Notes: a model not told the origin generated them from the letters alone. DNA of 64,000 bases from RDYJ01 sp034931405 (GCF_034931405.1 NZ_JAYGHA010000023.1:36413-100412); one strand, 5' to 3'. Positions 43,417 through 52,092 are shown, numbered from the stretch's first letter. Numbers and translations are program-made.

Positions 43417-43771
43417 CAGGTGTAGGTTTTTAAATAGAAAAACTAAGAGGTTTTTTGATGAATTTTTCTAAAAATTTCTAAAAATCGTAGTTATTGCTAC
43501 ATACAATCGGGAAAACGATAGTTAACATTAAAAAAATCTGGTACTGGAAGAAAGCATTTTAAGAACAACTTTTTGTGTTCTGTGTTTATCTTCTTATCTT
43601 GCGAAACACCGCATATAGGAGTCTATCTTCTTCAGAAATTTACCTGAGTTTAATAATATCAAATTTCGCTAGTCTAATCTTTTAGGCTCATAATTTCTCT
43701 CACAAGATTGAGGCAGGTATTAACAAAATCCTGTCATTATGCAACCTAAGCTAAACGCAAAGGAGTTTGCC
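43417..43771. other. intergenic region without recognised features
   Basis: About 350 AT-rich bases. I see no gene, repeat family or clear hairpin. The promoter of the small gene at 43772 is presumably in the right half, and its AAGGAG ribosome-binding site is at 43758-43763. Confidence 0.4.
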
Positions 43772-44029
43772 ATGATTCGACAAATGTGCTGGTTATCTAA
43801 ATCTAGCGGCGATGGAGAGAAAATCCTGCATTTGCAGATTTCGCCTGGTCAACCTTGGCGGCCTTATACGGCGTTTCCTCAATTTTCAGTTCCAGATTAT
43901 CAAATACCAGGTGGTTCTAAGGGTTGGGCAACTTATCAAAAACTGTTAAAAGCTGGCTGGAGTTTAGTTCCTAGCGCAAGGGCAAATGAGTTTAGCAGTA
44001 ACTTTGCAGAGTCAACAGTGCAAAATTAA
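43772..44029 (+). CDS. small conserved hypothetical protein
   Basis: An 85-residue soluble protein: MIRQMCWLSKSSGDGEKILH, PGQPWRPYTAFPQFSVPDYQ and WATYQKLLKAGWSLVP. I recall similar short cyanobacterial proteins but no function. The ATG at 43772 is chosen because AAGGAG lies eight bases upstream; the frame also has an ATG at 43739. Its last four bases overlap the stop codon region of the convergent gamma-glutamyltransferase gene. Confidence 0.7.
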   Translation: MIRQMCWLSKSSGDGEKILHLQISPGQPWRPYTAFPQFSVPDYQIPGGSKGWATYQKLLKAGWSLVPSARANEFSSNFAESTVQN

Positions 44030-45774
44030 TAACCTTTGGGTAAACCTTCACCACGGGGATCTGCTGCTCCTTCTAAGGTATCATTTTCTGTAACAGCGAT
44101 ACCTTCGGTGAGCGTAGCTATCGCATTTGCATTACCCCAAGGTGCGGTTTCTCTGATTTTCTGTCCCCGTCGGCGTAAGTCTTGCAAAGTTAACGCATCT
44201 AAACCCCAAGACTCGACACGCAACTCATCGGGTAGCCACTGGTGATGTATGCGTGGGACAGATACGGCTGCACCAACATCCATTTTGTATTCCAAAACAT
44301 TCAAGATAACTTGCAATACTTGGGTGATGATGGTGCTACCTCCAGGCGCACCTACAGCTAAACGTAGGCGGTTGTTTTCGGTGACGATGGTGGGTGTCAT
44401 ACTGGAAAGTGGTGTTTTCCGAGGGGCGATGCTGTTGGCTTCGTTACCAATTAAACCAAAGGCGTTTGCTACTCCTGGTGCTGCTGCGAAATCATCCATT
44501 TCGTTGTTTAAAACTATCCCTGTTCCTGGTGTGACTATTCCTGCACCAAAACCTAAGTTGATGGTGAAGGTTAAACTGATGGCGTTTCTGTCTGCGTCAA
44601 CTACGTTTAAATGACTGGTTTCTGTTTTTTCAGGAATTTTTGTTGTTTTCAGTCCTGGTTTTATTTCTGTGGATGGTGTCGCCTTTTTCATGTTAATTTG
44701 TTGGCGACGTTTTTGGGCGTAATTTTTGCTAATTAGTTCGGAAACGGGAACTTTAATAAAATCAGGATCACCTAAATATTGTGAGCGATCGCTATAGGCA
44801 ATTTTCATAGATTCTACCATTAAATGGATCGCGTCGGGGTGATTCCATCCTAATGATTTTAAGTCTGTGTCACCAATAATATTTAACATTTGTAATAGAT
44901 GTACACCACCTGATGATGGAGGTGGCATAGAACAAACTCTAGCTTTTCGGAAGTTGCCACAAACGGGAGTGCGCCAAATTGGTTTATATGATTTTAAATC
45001 TTCCAAAGTAATTAAACCGCCATTTTTCGCCATATCAGCAGCGATAGTTTGAGCAATTTTTCCGGTGTAAAAACTTTGAGGATTTTCAGAAATAGCTGTT
45101 AACGTTTTAGCTAAATCAGTTTGAATTAATCTTTCACCGGGTTGATAATATTCACCGTTGCGAGTGAAGATTTTACTAGCTGCTGGGTTGTTGAGAATTT
45201 TAGGTTTACGGTCTTGAAAACGGGCAAGAGAACGCCAAGAGATTCTATCACTGATGATAAAACCATTTTTAGCAAGTGCAATTGAGGGTTTAACAACTTC
45301 CTGCCAAGGTAACTTACCATAACGACGATGTACTTCATACATACCCGCTACCGTTCCCGGTGTTGCTACTGCTAAATAACCGTTTGTACTTGCACCGGGA
45401 ATAACTTTACCATTAGCATCTAAATACATATTTCTGGTTGCTTTTATGGGTGCGCGTTCCCGAAAATCTAAAGTTTTAATTTCGCCTGTTTTTTGAGAAT
45501 GAAATAATAAGAAACCACCGCCACCAATACCTGCGGAAAAAGGTTCAACTACGGAAATAGCAAAGGTTGTAGCCACTGCTGCATCTACCGCATTTCCGCC
45601 TTTTTTTAATATTGAAAGTCCGGCTTCACTGGCTAAGGGGTTGGCGGATGTCACCATTCCGTTTTTGCTTTTTAAAGGTACGCTAATGGTGGCTGATACT
45701 GCTTGGGTGGTGAGGATAGCAGTCAGGGAGATGAAGGAGATAATGAGGTTTTTGATTTTGGTGATGGTGGGCAT
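44026..45774 (-). CDS. ggt: gamma-glutamyltransferase
   Basis: A 582-residue Ntn hydrolase that cleaves glutathione and other gamma-glutamyl compounds in the periplasm. It has a signal peptide (LIISFISLTAILTTQAVSA), SEAGLSILKKGGNAVDAAVA, GGGGFLLFHS and PPPSSGGVHLLQML. The autoprocessing and catalytic Thr is in KTETSHLNVVDADRNA, at the start of the small subunit. Length is normal for the unprocessed precursor. It may serve glutathione recycling. No operon partner. Confidence 0.94.
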   Translation of the reverse strand: MPTITKIKNLIISFISLTAILTTQAVSATISVPLKSKNGMVTSANPLASEAGLSILKKGGNAVDAAVATTFAISVVEPFSAGIGGGGFLLFHSQKTGEIKTLDFRERAPIKATRNMYLDANGKVIPGASTNGYLAVATPGTVAGMYEVHRRYGKLPWQEVVKPSIALAKNGFIISDRISWRSLARFQDRKPKILNNPAASKIFTRNGEYYQPGERLIQTDLAKTLTAISENPQSFYTGKIAQTIAADMAKNGGLITLEDLKSYKPIWRTPVCGNFRKARVCSMPPPSSGGVHLLQMLNIIGDTDLKSLGWNHPDAIHLMVESMKIAYSDRSQYLGDPDFIKVPVSELISKNYAQKRRQQINMKKATPSTEIKPGLKTTKIPEKTETSHLNVVDADRNAISLTFTINLGFGAGIVTPGTGIVLNNEMDDFAAAPGVANAFGLIGNEANSIAPRKTPLSSMTPTIVTENNRLRLAVGAPGGSTIITQVLQVILNVLEYKMDVGAAVSVPRIHHQWLPDELRVESWGLDALTLQDLRRRGQKIRETAPWGNANAIATLTEGIAVTENDTLEGAADPRGEGLPKGY

Positions 45775-45950
45775 TTTTACGGTAGATTAAGTAGTGACAA
45801 AAACATAAATTTGCCAATATTTATTAAAAATTCAGCATTATTTTGAACAGAGATGTTTTAAATATGATGTAATTATTACATGGAAAAAGTACAAAAACCA
45901 GTCAAATGCTAAAATAGTATTGATTTATGGCTATTGGCAAGAGTTAGATT

Positions 45951-47102
45951 ATGAACTCATTTGAACGTATAACTATTGAAGGATACCGTCGCTTATTTAA
46001 TGTACAAATAGATATGCGAGATCGTCCTCTGACAGTCATGATTGGTGCTAATGGTGTAGGTAAAACTTCTCTATTAGAAATTTTCTCCCTTTTAGCAGCA
46101 TCAGCAAATGCTCAATTAGCAAACAAAATTTCAGAATTAGGTGGATTACCTGATATTATTACCCGCGATAAAGCTAATAGTATAACCATTTCTTTATCCA
46201 TGAGCGTACCTGGGTATGCACCACTTGATTACCAACTGGAAGTTGCACTAAAAGGTTTCACGTATGAAATTGCGCGAGAAACACTAACTGAAAATAATCC
46301 CTTAGTTTTAGAACCATTCAAGCACATTGATTCACTTGGATTGGATGTGAAGTATTTCAATTTTGAGGATGAAAAATTATTACGTCCAAATTGGGATCAT
46401 AATCCCCTGGAAACTTCTCTTGCTCAAGTGCCAAAAATGTATCAAGAGCCTGAGAATCTACGTAAAAGATTAGCATCATGCACATTTTACGGTGCATTGA
46501 ATGTTGCTCCTAAAAGTCCCGTGCGTTTACCACAGTCAATGCGTCCTGCAAGCTTACCAGGTGCGAATGGTGAAGATTTAGTTTCCTGTCTTTATTATTT
46601 ACGAGAAACTGACTCAGAACGATTTGAAATTATTGAAGATACCCTTGCTGCTGCATTTCCAGATTTTGAAAGATTGAGTTTTCCTCCTGTAGCAGCAGGA
46701 ACTATCACAATGACTTGGAAAGATAAAAATTTTTCCCGTCCTTTGTATATGCACCAACTTTCTGAAGGCACTTTGCGGTTTATTTGGTTAGTGACATTGT
46801 TACAAAGTCCAGATTTAACTGCCGTCACTCTTATTGATGAACCAGAAGTTAGTTTACACCCAGAATTATTGCAACTACTAGCTCATTTAATGCGAGAAGC
46901 TTCACAAAGAACTCAATTAATTGTTGCCACTCATTCAGATAGATTAATAGGATTTTTAGAACCTAAAGAAGTTTTAGTTTGTGATGCAGAAGATGGTTTA
47001 ACTACTATGACATGGGGTGATACTTTTAAATTAGAACATTGGTTAGAAGATTATAGTTTAGATCAACTTTGGGCGATGAATTTAATAGGTGGTCGTCCAT
47101 GA
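45951..47102 (+). CDS. AAA family ATPase (OLD/RecF-like), first gene of a three-gene module
   Basis: A 383-residue ATPase of the AAA_15/AAA_21 type. Walker A is IGANGVGKTS (31-40), directly after an SMC/RecF-like start (FERITIEGYRRLFNVQIDMR). The region LSEGTLRFIWLV resembles an ABC signature, Walker B is TLIDEPEVSLHPELLQLL near residue 290, and VATHSDRLIGFL carries the switch His. There is no TOPRIM domain; the next gene provides a TOPRIM-like one, overlapping by ATGA. This split layout is known from OLD-like and PARIS defence systems. A TAAAAT at ~45911-45916 could be the -10 box. Confidence 0.88.
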   Translation: MNSFERITIEGYRRLFNVQIDMRDRPLTVMIGANGVGKTSLLEIFSLLAASANAQLANKISELGGLPDIITRDKANSITISLSMSVPGYAPLDYQLEVALKGFTYEIARETLTENNPLVLEPFKHIDSLGLDVKYFNFEDEKLLRPNWDHNPLETSLAQVPKMYQEPENLRKRLASCTFYGALNVAPKSPVRLPQSMRPASLPGANGEDLVSCLYYLRETDSERFEIIEDTLAAAFPDFERLSFPPVAAGTITMTWKDKNFSRPLYMHQLSEGTLRFIWLVTLLQSPDLTAVTLIDEPEVSLHPELLQLLAHLMREASQRTQLIVATHSDRLIGFLEPKEVLVCDAEDGLTTMTWGDTFKLEHWLEDYSLDQLWAMNLIGGRP

Positions 47103-47701
47103 AAATAGCTATTTTAGTTGAAGGTGAAACAGAAAAAGCTTTTAAGCAAATTTTATCGGATTTTCTCAAATTGCGTTTACCACAAATGCCCAAACTTAAG
47201 TTTATTCCTCAGAAAGGTCGTATTCCTAAAGGAGAAAAACTTAAAAGGGTCGTTGAAAATTTACTAAATCAAGATGATTATGATGCGGTAATTGCTTTGA
47301 CTGATGTTTATACAGGAACTAATGATTTTCAAGATGGGGCAGATGCTAAAGCCAAAATGAAAAATTGGGTAGGAAATAATCCTAATTTTTATCCTCATGT
47401 AGCACAGCATGATTTTGAAGCTTGGTTATTACCTTATTGGTCAACAATTCAGAAATTAGCAAAATCTAACAAGTCAGCACCAGGAGGTTTACCGGAAAAA
47501 GTGAATCATGGAAATCCACCATCTTATAGAATTAAAGAAGTATTTGAAACAGGTAAATGTCAACGCAGTTATAGTAAAATCCGTGATGGTGCGAGAATTT
47601 TGAAAGATCAAGATTTGATAGTTTCTGTGAATCAATGTTCTGAATTAAAAGCGTTTATAAATACTATTCTTGAATTATGTAAGGGAGATTTAATTCCATG
47701 A
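47099..47701 (+). CDS. DUF4276 (TOPRIM-like) protein, second gene of the module
   Basis: A 200-residue protein. The N-terminal MKIAILVEGETEKAFKQIL has the Glu-rich TOPRIM-type start; VIALTDVYTG provides an acidic loop and HDFEAWLLPYW matches the HEFEALL-like signature of DUF4276. Proteins of this kind pair with AAA ATPases and may be nucleases. The ATG at 47099 overlaps the upstream stop by four bases (ATGA), which implies translational coupling; a TTG-type start at 47069 is rejected. Nuclease activity is inferred, not shown. Confidence 0.82.
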   Translation: MKIAILVEGETEKAFKQILSDFLKLRLPQMPKLKFIPQKGRIPKGEKLKRVVENLLNQDDYDAVIALTDVYTGTNDFQDGADAKAKMKNWVGNNPNFYPHVAQHDFEAWLLPYWSTIQKLAKSNKSAPGGLPEKVNHGNPPSYRIKEVFETGKCQRSYSKIRDGARILKDQDLIVSVNQCSELKAFINTILELCKGDLIP

Positions 47702-47841
47702 ATCAGGAAATTATGATATTAAGTAAAGAAGACCAAAAGGTTTTTATTGCAGCATTACTTAAACCACCTCCACCCAGTTTAAAATTAAGGAATGCTGCTA
47801 AACGATATAAGAAATATGTACTCAAATCACTGAAACAGTAA
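47698..47841 (+). CDS. small protein resembling the C-terminus of DUF1778 antitoxins, third gene of the module
   Basis: A 47-residue product, MNQEIMILSKEDQKVFIAAL LKPPPPSLKLRNAAKRYKKY and a basic tail. It resembles the toxin-neutralising C-terminal segment of DUF1778/TacA-type antitoxins (VFIAALLNPP..N..L..AA.RYK) but lacks the ribbon-helix-helix DNA-binding part. The start again overlaps the previous stop by ATGA, and AAGGGAGA lies ten bases upstream. No GNAT toxin is next to it. It may be a genuine third component or a remnant of an antitoxin gene; I favour a real coding gene because of the overlap and ribosome-binding site. Confidence 0.6.
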   Translation: MNQEIMILSKEDQKVFIAALLKPPPPSLKLRNAAKRYKKYVLKSLKQ

Positions 47842-47873
47842 TTTATCAATTGTTTATCTGTTAGCTACCATAC

Positions 47874-47900
47874 CCGCAAGTAACATTAATTTCCTTGCGG
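47874..47900 (+). terminator. hairpin ending the AAA/DUF4276 operon
   Basis: CCGCAAG (47874-47880) and CTTGCGG (47894-47900) form a perfect 7-bp stem, 33 bases after the last stop, followed by ACTTTTG. It is a reasonable intrinsic terminator, though the T-run is short. Confidence 0.5.
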
Positions 47901-47927
47901 ACTTTTGAATTTTCCCCTATTCCCTGA

Positions 47928-47947
47928 TATAATACCAACTAAGTTGG
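47928..47947 (+). promoter_or_regulatory. putative promoter with overlapping palindrome upstream of modBC
   Basis: TATAAT at 47928-47933 is followed by CCAACTAAGTTGG (47935-47947), a 13-base palindrome that would cover the transcription start, 13 bases before the ATG. It could be an operator; the binding protein is unknown. Confidence 0.4.
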
Positions 47948-47960
47948 AAATATACAAACT

Positions 47961-49769
47961 ATGCCACAGGACTTATCACCCCTTTGGATATCGCTGAAAA
48001 CCTCATTTTTAGCGACGTTCATCACCTTCTTTTTAGGTATCGCTGCTGCTTATTGGATGTTGGGATATCGGGGTAAAGGGAAATCTATAATTGAAGGAAT
48101 ATTTGTTGCACCGTTGATTTTACCCCCTACAGTTGTGGGTTTTTTGTTATTGCTATTTTTTGGTAAAAATGGTCCTGTTGGTAAACTAATGGAACCTTTT
48201 AACCTAACTATAGTATTTACTTGGTATGGTGCAGCTATAGCTGCAACTGTGGTTTCTTTCCCATTAATGTATAAGACTGCATTGGGAGCTTTTGAACAAA
48301 TTGATGCTAATTTATTGCGAGTTGCCAGAACTTTAGGCGCTAAGGAATTTACAATATTTTGGCGAGTTAGTTTACCTTTAGCTTTTCCTGGTATTTTAGC
48401 AGGTGCAACTTTAGCTTTTGCTCGTGCTTTAGGTGAGTTTGGTGCAACTTTGATGTTAGCTGGTAACATTCCTGGACAAACGCAGAATATCCCGATGGCG
48501 ATATATTTTGCTGTGGAAGCTGGGGATATGAAAGAAGCTTGGTTTTGGGCAATTATTATCGTATCAATTTCTTTAACAGGAATAATTTTAACTAACTTAT
48601 GGCAAGAAAAAAATCATATAATTCGACGGACAGATAGAACAGAAAATAAACAGATCGTATCAGAAAATCAATCCTGTGATTTACCTTCTAATTTATCTAG
48701 ATCCAGTCTATTTTTAGATATTGAAAAAAAACTAGCCAGCTTTCATCTTCAAGTTGCCTTGAATACGGATAATCAACCTTTAGGATTATTGGGAAGTTCT
48801 GGTGCAGGTAAAAGTATGATTCTTCGTTGTTTGGCAGGTATAGAAACACCAACCAAAGGAAGAATAGTATTAAATAATAGAGTTTTATTTGACTCAGAAA
48901 AAGGAATTAATGTTCCTATTCGTCAGCGAAAAATAGGGTTTTTATTTCAGAATTATGCTTTATTCCCCCATCTAACTGTCGCGCAAAATATCGCTTTTGG
49001 TTTACCCAAAGAATTATCAAATGGAAATATCAAATTAGAGATAGAAAAACAATTAATAGCCATGCACTTAGAGGGTTTAGGAAATCGCTATCCTCACCAA
49101 CTTTCGGGAGGACAACAACAACGGGTAGCTTTAGCCAGGGCTTTAGCAAGTCAACCAGAAGCGTTACTTTTAGATGAGCCATTTTCTGCCCTTGATACAC
49201 ACTTGCGAAGTCAGTTAGAACAACAAATGACAGAGACTTTAGCTGAATATTCTGGTGTGACTTTATTTGTTACTCATAATATGGAAGAAGCTTATCGGCT
49301 TTGTCCCAATTTATTAGTATTAGAAGATGGGAAAGAAGCCCATCATGGTTCTAAATATGAGATTTTTAAACATCCTGCTACTATGAATGTTGCCAAAATC
49401 ACTGGATGTAAAAACTTTTCTCATGCTGCTTTTATATCATCCCAAACAGTAGAAGCAATTGATTGGGGTTGTACTTTGGAAGTTGTAGAATCCATTCCTA
49501 ATAAATTATCTCATATTGGTATTCGCGCTCATCAAATTGTTTTCAAAAATGACCCAAATCAAGAAAATACTTTTCCCTGTTGGTTAGTTAGAACCAGTGA
49601 AACACCGCACCGCATGACCTTATTTCTAAAATTACATTCTCCTGCTAATAATCATCATGAATATCACTTGCAAGCAGAAGTTTATAAGGAAAAATGGGTG
49701 ACAATTAAAGACAAACCTTTTCCTTGGTATGTGCATTTAGATCCTGTGCGGTTGATGTTGATGGAATAA
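47961..49769 (+). CDS. modBC: molybdate ABC transporter, fused permease and ATPase (ModB-ModC)
   Basis: A 602-residue fusion. The N-terminal ~205 residues are the ModB permease, with about five helices and the EAA loop LRVARTLGAKEFTIFWRVSL PLAFPGILAGATLAFARALG. The ATPase follows with Walker A GSSGAGKSM, Q-loop LFQNYALFPHLTV, signature LSGGQQQRVALARAL, Walker B ALLLDEPFSALD and VTHNMEEAY. The last ~100 residues resemble a TOBE/Mop binding region. Such fused ModBC is known in cyanobacteria. No substrate-binding ModA is adjacent, so molybdate versus tungstate or another oxyanion is inferred. Confidence 0.88.
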   Translation: MPQDLSPLWISLKTSFLATFITFFLGIAAAYWMLGYRGKGKSIIEGIFVAPLILPPTVVGFLLLLFFGKNGPVGKLMEPFNLTIVFTWYGAAIAATVVSFPLMYKTALGAFEQIDANLLRVARTLGAKEFTIFWRVSLPLAFPGILAGATLAFARALGEFGATLMLAGNIPGQTQNIPMAIYFAVEAGDMKEAWFWAIIIVSISLTGIILTNLWQEKNHIIRRTDRTENKQIVSENQSCDLPSNLSRSSLFLDIEKKLASFHLQVALNTDNQPLGLLGSSGAGKSMILRCLAGIETPTKGRIVLNNRVLFDSEKGINVPIRQRKIGFLFQNYALFPHLTVAQNIAFGLPKELSNGNIKLEIEKQLIAMHLEGLGNRYPHQLSGGQQQRVALARALASQPEALLLDEPFSALDTHLRSQLEQQMTETLAEYSGVTLFVTHNMEEAYRLCPNLLVLEDGKEAHHGSKYEIFKHPATMNVAKITGCKNFSHAAFISSQTVEAIDWGCTLEVVESIPNKLSHIGIRAHQIVFKNDPNQENTFPCWLVRTSETPHRMTLFLKLHSPANNHHEYHLQAEVYKEKWVTIKDKPFPWYVHLDPVRLMLME

Positions 49770-49779
49770 GTTAATTTTC

Positions 49780-49812
49780 AGATCCCCGACTTCTCCAAGA
49801 AGTCGGGGATCT
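49780..49812. terminator. 15-bp hairpin between modBC and mltA
   Basis: AGATCCCCGACTTCT and its exact complement flank a 3-base loop, between two convergent genes. It is the compact form of the inverted repeat at 29870-29936 and probably terminates both transcripts. Confidence 0.75.
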
Positions 49813-49818
49813 TGATGA

Positions 49819-51084
49819 TCATTTCAACAACAAATAAAATAACTGTCCATCGCTGACTGTCACACCTGCGCGATCGCCAGCTACATCTCCTGTTCCTAAA
49901 TAATAATCTACCCTACCAGCGCCTTTAATAGCACCACCTGTATCTTGATCTAAAACAAAACGGCTAACTGTACGATTTTCTAATTCACCTTTTTTATTAA
50001 CAAAAGGAAAAGGTGCGCGAATTAAAGCTAAAGCACCAGGAGGCATTAAAGATTTATCAGTAGCTATAGAACGTTCTGGAGTCAGAGGTACACCAACAGA
50101 ACCCTGTGCTGTTCTACCATAGGTTTCTCTAAAAAAGACAAAGCTATTATTACGAGGAAGATAAACATTTAAATCTTGGGGATATTTTTGGAAATACTCA
50201 AAAATTGTCGGCATGGTTACGCCATTTTCTGGTAATTTTCCCGCCTCTACTAATGTCCGACCTAAACTTTTATAATTATAAGCTGTATTGCCGGCATATC
50301 CTATAGTTGTAATTGTTCCATCTGTTAATTTTAACCGTCCAGAACCTTGAATTTGAACAATATAAGGTTCAAATCTATCTCGAAACCAAAATAACTCTAA
50401 ACCTCTTAATTTACCTTTTGCACCTTGTAAACCATCTGCACCTTCTAATTCTAATCTTGTAGGATGAGGCCTAGACCAAGATCGTAAATTGGGAGGTAAG
50501 CGATAAACAGGATATTTAAATTCTTTGGTTGGTTTTCGACTAGCTAAATATAATGGTTCATAATAGGCAGTAAATAAAACTGTACCTTGACTATCTTTAC
50601 CGATAGATTGATAATAAATAAACTCTTTTTCAATAGCGGCTTGTAATTCTAAAGCAGAATTAGTTGATAATAGTAATTGCCGGAATCTTTGCAAACTACG
50701 ATAAACTCTATCTTTGGTAATTCCAGGGATTTTATACCTTTGATAAGCAGCCGTAGCACGACCTGTTTTTAAATATTTTAAACTCTGATCAATAGATTTG
50801 ATTAACGCTTTTTTATCTGCTATTTTCTCCTGTTCATTACCATAAATTCTGTTGTCTAAACAAGAAGCATCACTTTCACAACAACCAACTGGTAATCTTT
50901 GTACAAGTACAGGTAAATTTTTAGGGGTTTCAGTTTTCAAAGCAACTGGTAAATCCCACTTGGTTATTTGACATTCTGGAGAAATGCTATCTTTATTTTT
51001 TATCGCTGGCATTTCCAGGAAAAAAATCGTGAAAAAAAACGGTAAGCTAATTGTAGTGTTGAATATCTTTTTCATACAATTCAT
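49819..51084 (-). CDS. mltA: murein transglycosylase A (MltA)-type protein
   Basis: A 421-residue lytic transglycosylase that cleaves peptidoglycan glycan strands with anhydro-muramic ends. It has a signal peptide (KIFNTTISLPFFFTIFFLE); the lipobox of E. coli MltA is not evident. The MltA core is LFTAYYEPLYLASRKPTKEF KYPVYRLP, the PTRLELEG region and IQGSGRLKLTDG. The C-terminal 3D domain carries FVLDQDTGGAIKGAGRVDYY LGTGDVAGDRAGV, whose Asp residues are catalytic. The start could also be the ATG at 51075 (MKKIFNTT), which is closer to a standard signal peptide. Confidence 0.9.
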   Translation of the reverse strand: MNCMKKIFNTTISLPFFFTIFFLEMPAIKNKDSISPECQITKWDLPVALKTETPKNLPVLVQRLPVGCCESDASCLDNRIYGNEQEKIADKKALIKSIDQSLKYLKTGRATAAYQRYKIPGITKDRVYRSLQRFRQLLLSTNSALELQAAIEKEFIYYQSIGKDSQGTVLFTAYYEPLYLASRKPTKEFKYPVYRLPPNLRSWSRPHPTRLELEGADGLQGAKGKLRGLELFWFRDRFEPYIVQIQGSGRLKLTDGTITTIGYAGNTAYNYKSLGRTLVEAGKLPENGVTMPTIFEYFQKYPQDLNVYLPRNNSFVFFRETYGRTAQGSVGVPLTPERSIATDKSLMPPGALALIRAPFPFVNKKGELENRTVSRFVLDQDTGGAIKGAGRVDYYLGTGDVAGDRAGVTVSDGQLFYLLLK

Positions 51085-51116
51085 CTATTTGTAAATTCAT
51101 TGGTAATTAAAAACCT

Positions 51117-51180
51117 TTTCCCAGTCCCCAGTCCCCAGTCCCCAATCCCCAGTCCCCAGTCCCCAGTCCCCAATCCCCAT
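51117..51180. repeat. heptamer repeat tract, CCCAGTC / CCCAATC units
   Basis: About nine 7-base units of CCCAGTC with CCCAATC variants between mltA and psbJ. Confidence 0.9.
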
Positions 51181-51197
51181 TACCTACTGTAGCAATT

Positions 51198-51235
51198 AAA
51201 AATCAACCGCCCATCCCAAAGGAAAGGCGGTTTTT
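51198..51235 (-). terminator. terminator of the psb operon
   Basis: On the minus strand, AACCGCC pairs with GGCGGTT around a 14-base loop (51205-51232) and is followed by GATTTTTAATT, about 45 bases after the psbJ stop. This is a convincing intrinsic terminator. Confidence 0.7.
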
Positions 51236-51275
51236 GAATCTTGGTTTTTAAACGAAAATTCGGATCAGCTTATGA

Positions 51276-51395
51276 TTACAATGAAGAACCGACTCCTGCG
51301 TAGGCTCCATAAAAGAAAATGCCTACAACAGTAATTACACCTAAACCTGCGATTGTAGCGACAACCCACAGGGGAATTCTCCCACTTCCAGACAC
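51276..51395 (-). CDS. psbJ: photosystem II reaction centre protein J
   Basis: A 39-residue single-helix thylakoid protein: MSGSGRIPLWVVATIAGLGV, then ITVVGIFFYGAYAGVGSSL. It supports electron flow between QA and QB and PSII assembly. The GTG at 51395 is chosen because the product then matches PsbJ length and a GAGGAG ribosome-binding site lies eight bases upstream; a TTG further upstream would add a non-homologous tail. It is the last gene of psbE-psbF-psbL-psbJ. Confidence 0.93.
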   Translation of the reverse strand: MSGSGRIPLWVVATIAGLGVITVVGIFFYGAYAGVGSSL

Positions 51396-51448
51396 AGTTT
51401 TCTCCTCGCTTACAAACAAATCAACAGAATTGAACGATGAGGTTCCAG

Positions 51449-51568
51449 TTAGTTAAAGAAGTAACTGGAGAATAGAATACCTAGAACAAAAATCAATAGT
51501 AGTCCCAGGTACAAAGAAGTACGGTTTAATTCAACCGGTTGTTGATTAGGATTCGGTGATCTTTCCAT
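51449..51568 (-). CDS. psbL: photosystem II reaction centre protein L
   Basis: A 39-residue single-helix protein: MERSPNPNQQPVELNRTSLY, then LGLLLIFVLGILFSSYFFN. The NRTSLYLGLLLIFVLGILFSS core is nearly invariant in PsbL. It is needed for QA function at the PSII monomer interface. AGGAG precedes the ATG by seven bases. It lies nine bases after psbF. Confidence 0.96.
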   Translation of the reverse strand: MERSPNPNQQPVELNRTSLYLGLLLIFVLGILFSSYFFN

Positions 51569-51577
51569 TACTTACTC

Positions 51578-51715
51578 CTAGCGTTGAATAAACTGCATTG
51601 CGGCGATCGCGCCTAAAAAGAAGACAGTTGGCACACCTAAAGTGTGAACTGCAAGCCATCTGACGGTAAAAATTGGATAGGTAACTGGTTGATTGATGTT
51701 ATTGCCGCTTGCCAT
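51578..51715 (-). CDS. psbF: cytochrome b559 beta subunit
   Basis: A 45-residue thylakoid protein: MASGNNINQPVTYPIFTVRW, then LAVHTLGVPTVFFLGAIAAM QFIQR. The His of RWLAVHTLGVP is the axial ligand of the cytochrome b559 haem shared with PsbE. Nine bases after psbE. Confidence 0.97.
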   Translation of the reverse strand: MASGNNINQPVTYPIFTVRWLAVHTLGVPTVFFLGAIAAMQFIQR

Positions 51716-51724
51716 GATTTCAAA

Positions 51725-51973
51725 CTACTTTCCGATAAATGTTTCTACTTGCTTTTTAGCTTCATAACGGTTGCTGACGATTGGCACTTCTTGCCGTACC
51801 TGAGTGAAATATTCATTAGGACGGGGTGTACCGAACACGTCATAAGCCAGTCCGGTGCTGACAAATAACCAACCAGCCACAAATAAAGCGGGAATGGTGA
51901 TGCTGTGAATTACCCAGTAACGAATACTGGTAACAATGTCCGAAAATGGACGCTCTCCAGTGGTACCTGACAT
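51725..51973 (-). CDS. psbE: cytochrome b559 alpha subunit
   Basis: An 82-residue protein with one membrane helix. The haem-ligand His is in SIRYWVIHSITIPALFVAGW, followed by STGLAYDVFGTPRPNEYFT and a lumenal-type tail. With PsbF it forms cytochrome b559, essential for PSII assembly and photoprotection. First gene of the psbEFLJ group; ycf48 lies 119 bases upstream on the same strand. Confidence 0.98.
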   Translation of the reverse strand: MSGTTGERPFSDIVTSIRYWVIHSITIPALFVAGWLFVSTGLAYDVFGTPRPNEYFTQVRQEVPIVSNRYEAKKQVETFIGK

Positions 51974-52092
51974 TTAGATAACTACCTTTGCAAAAACTAT
52001 TATTGAGTTTATTATCCTACAAAGTTTAGAAAGAGTTACAAGTTGCAACGTTCTTCTCAGAAAAGGTTATCATCTCTTAACCCAATGTGTAA

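Noticed and set aside
48050..48469. Minus-strand open frame of 139 codons
   Set aside because: Antisense to the ModB part of modBC; Lys/Ala/Pro-rich shadow translation.
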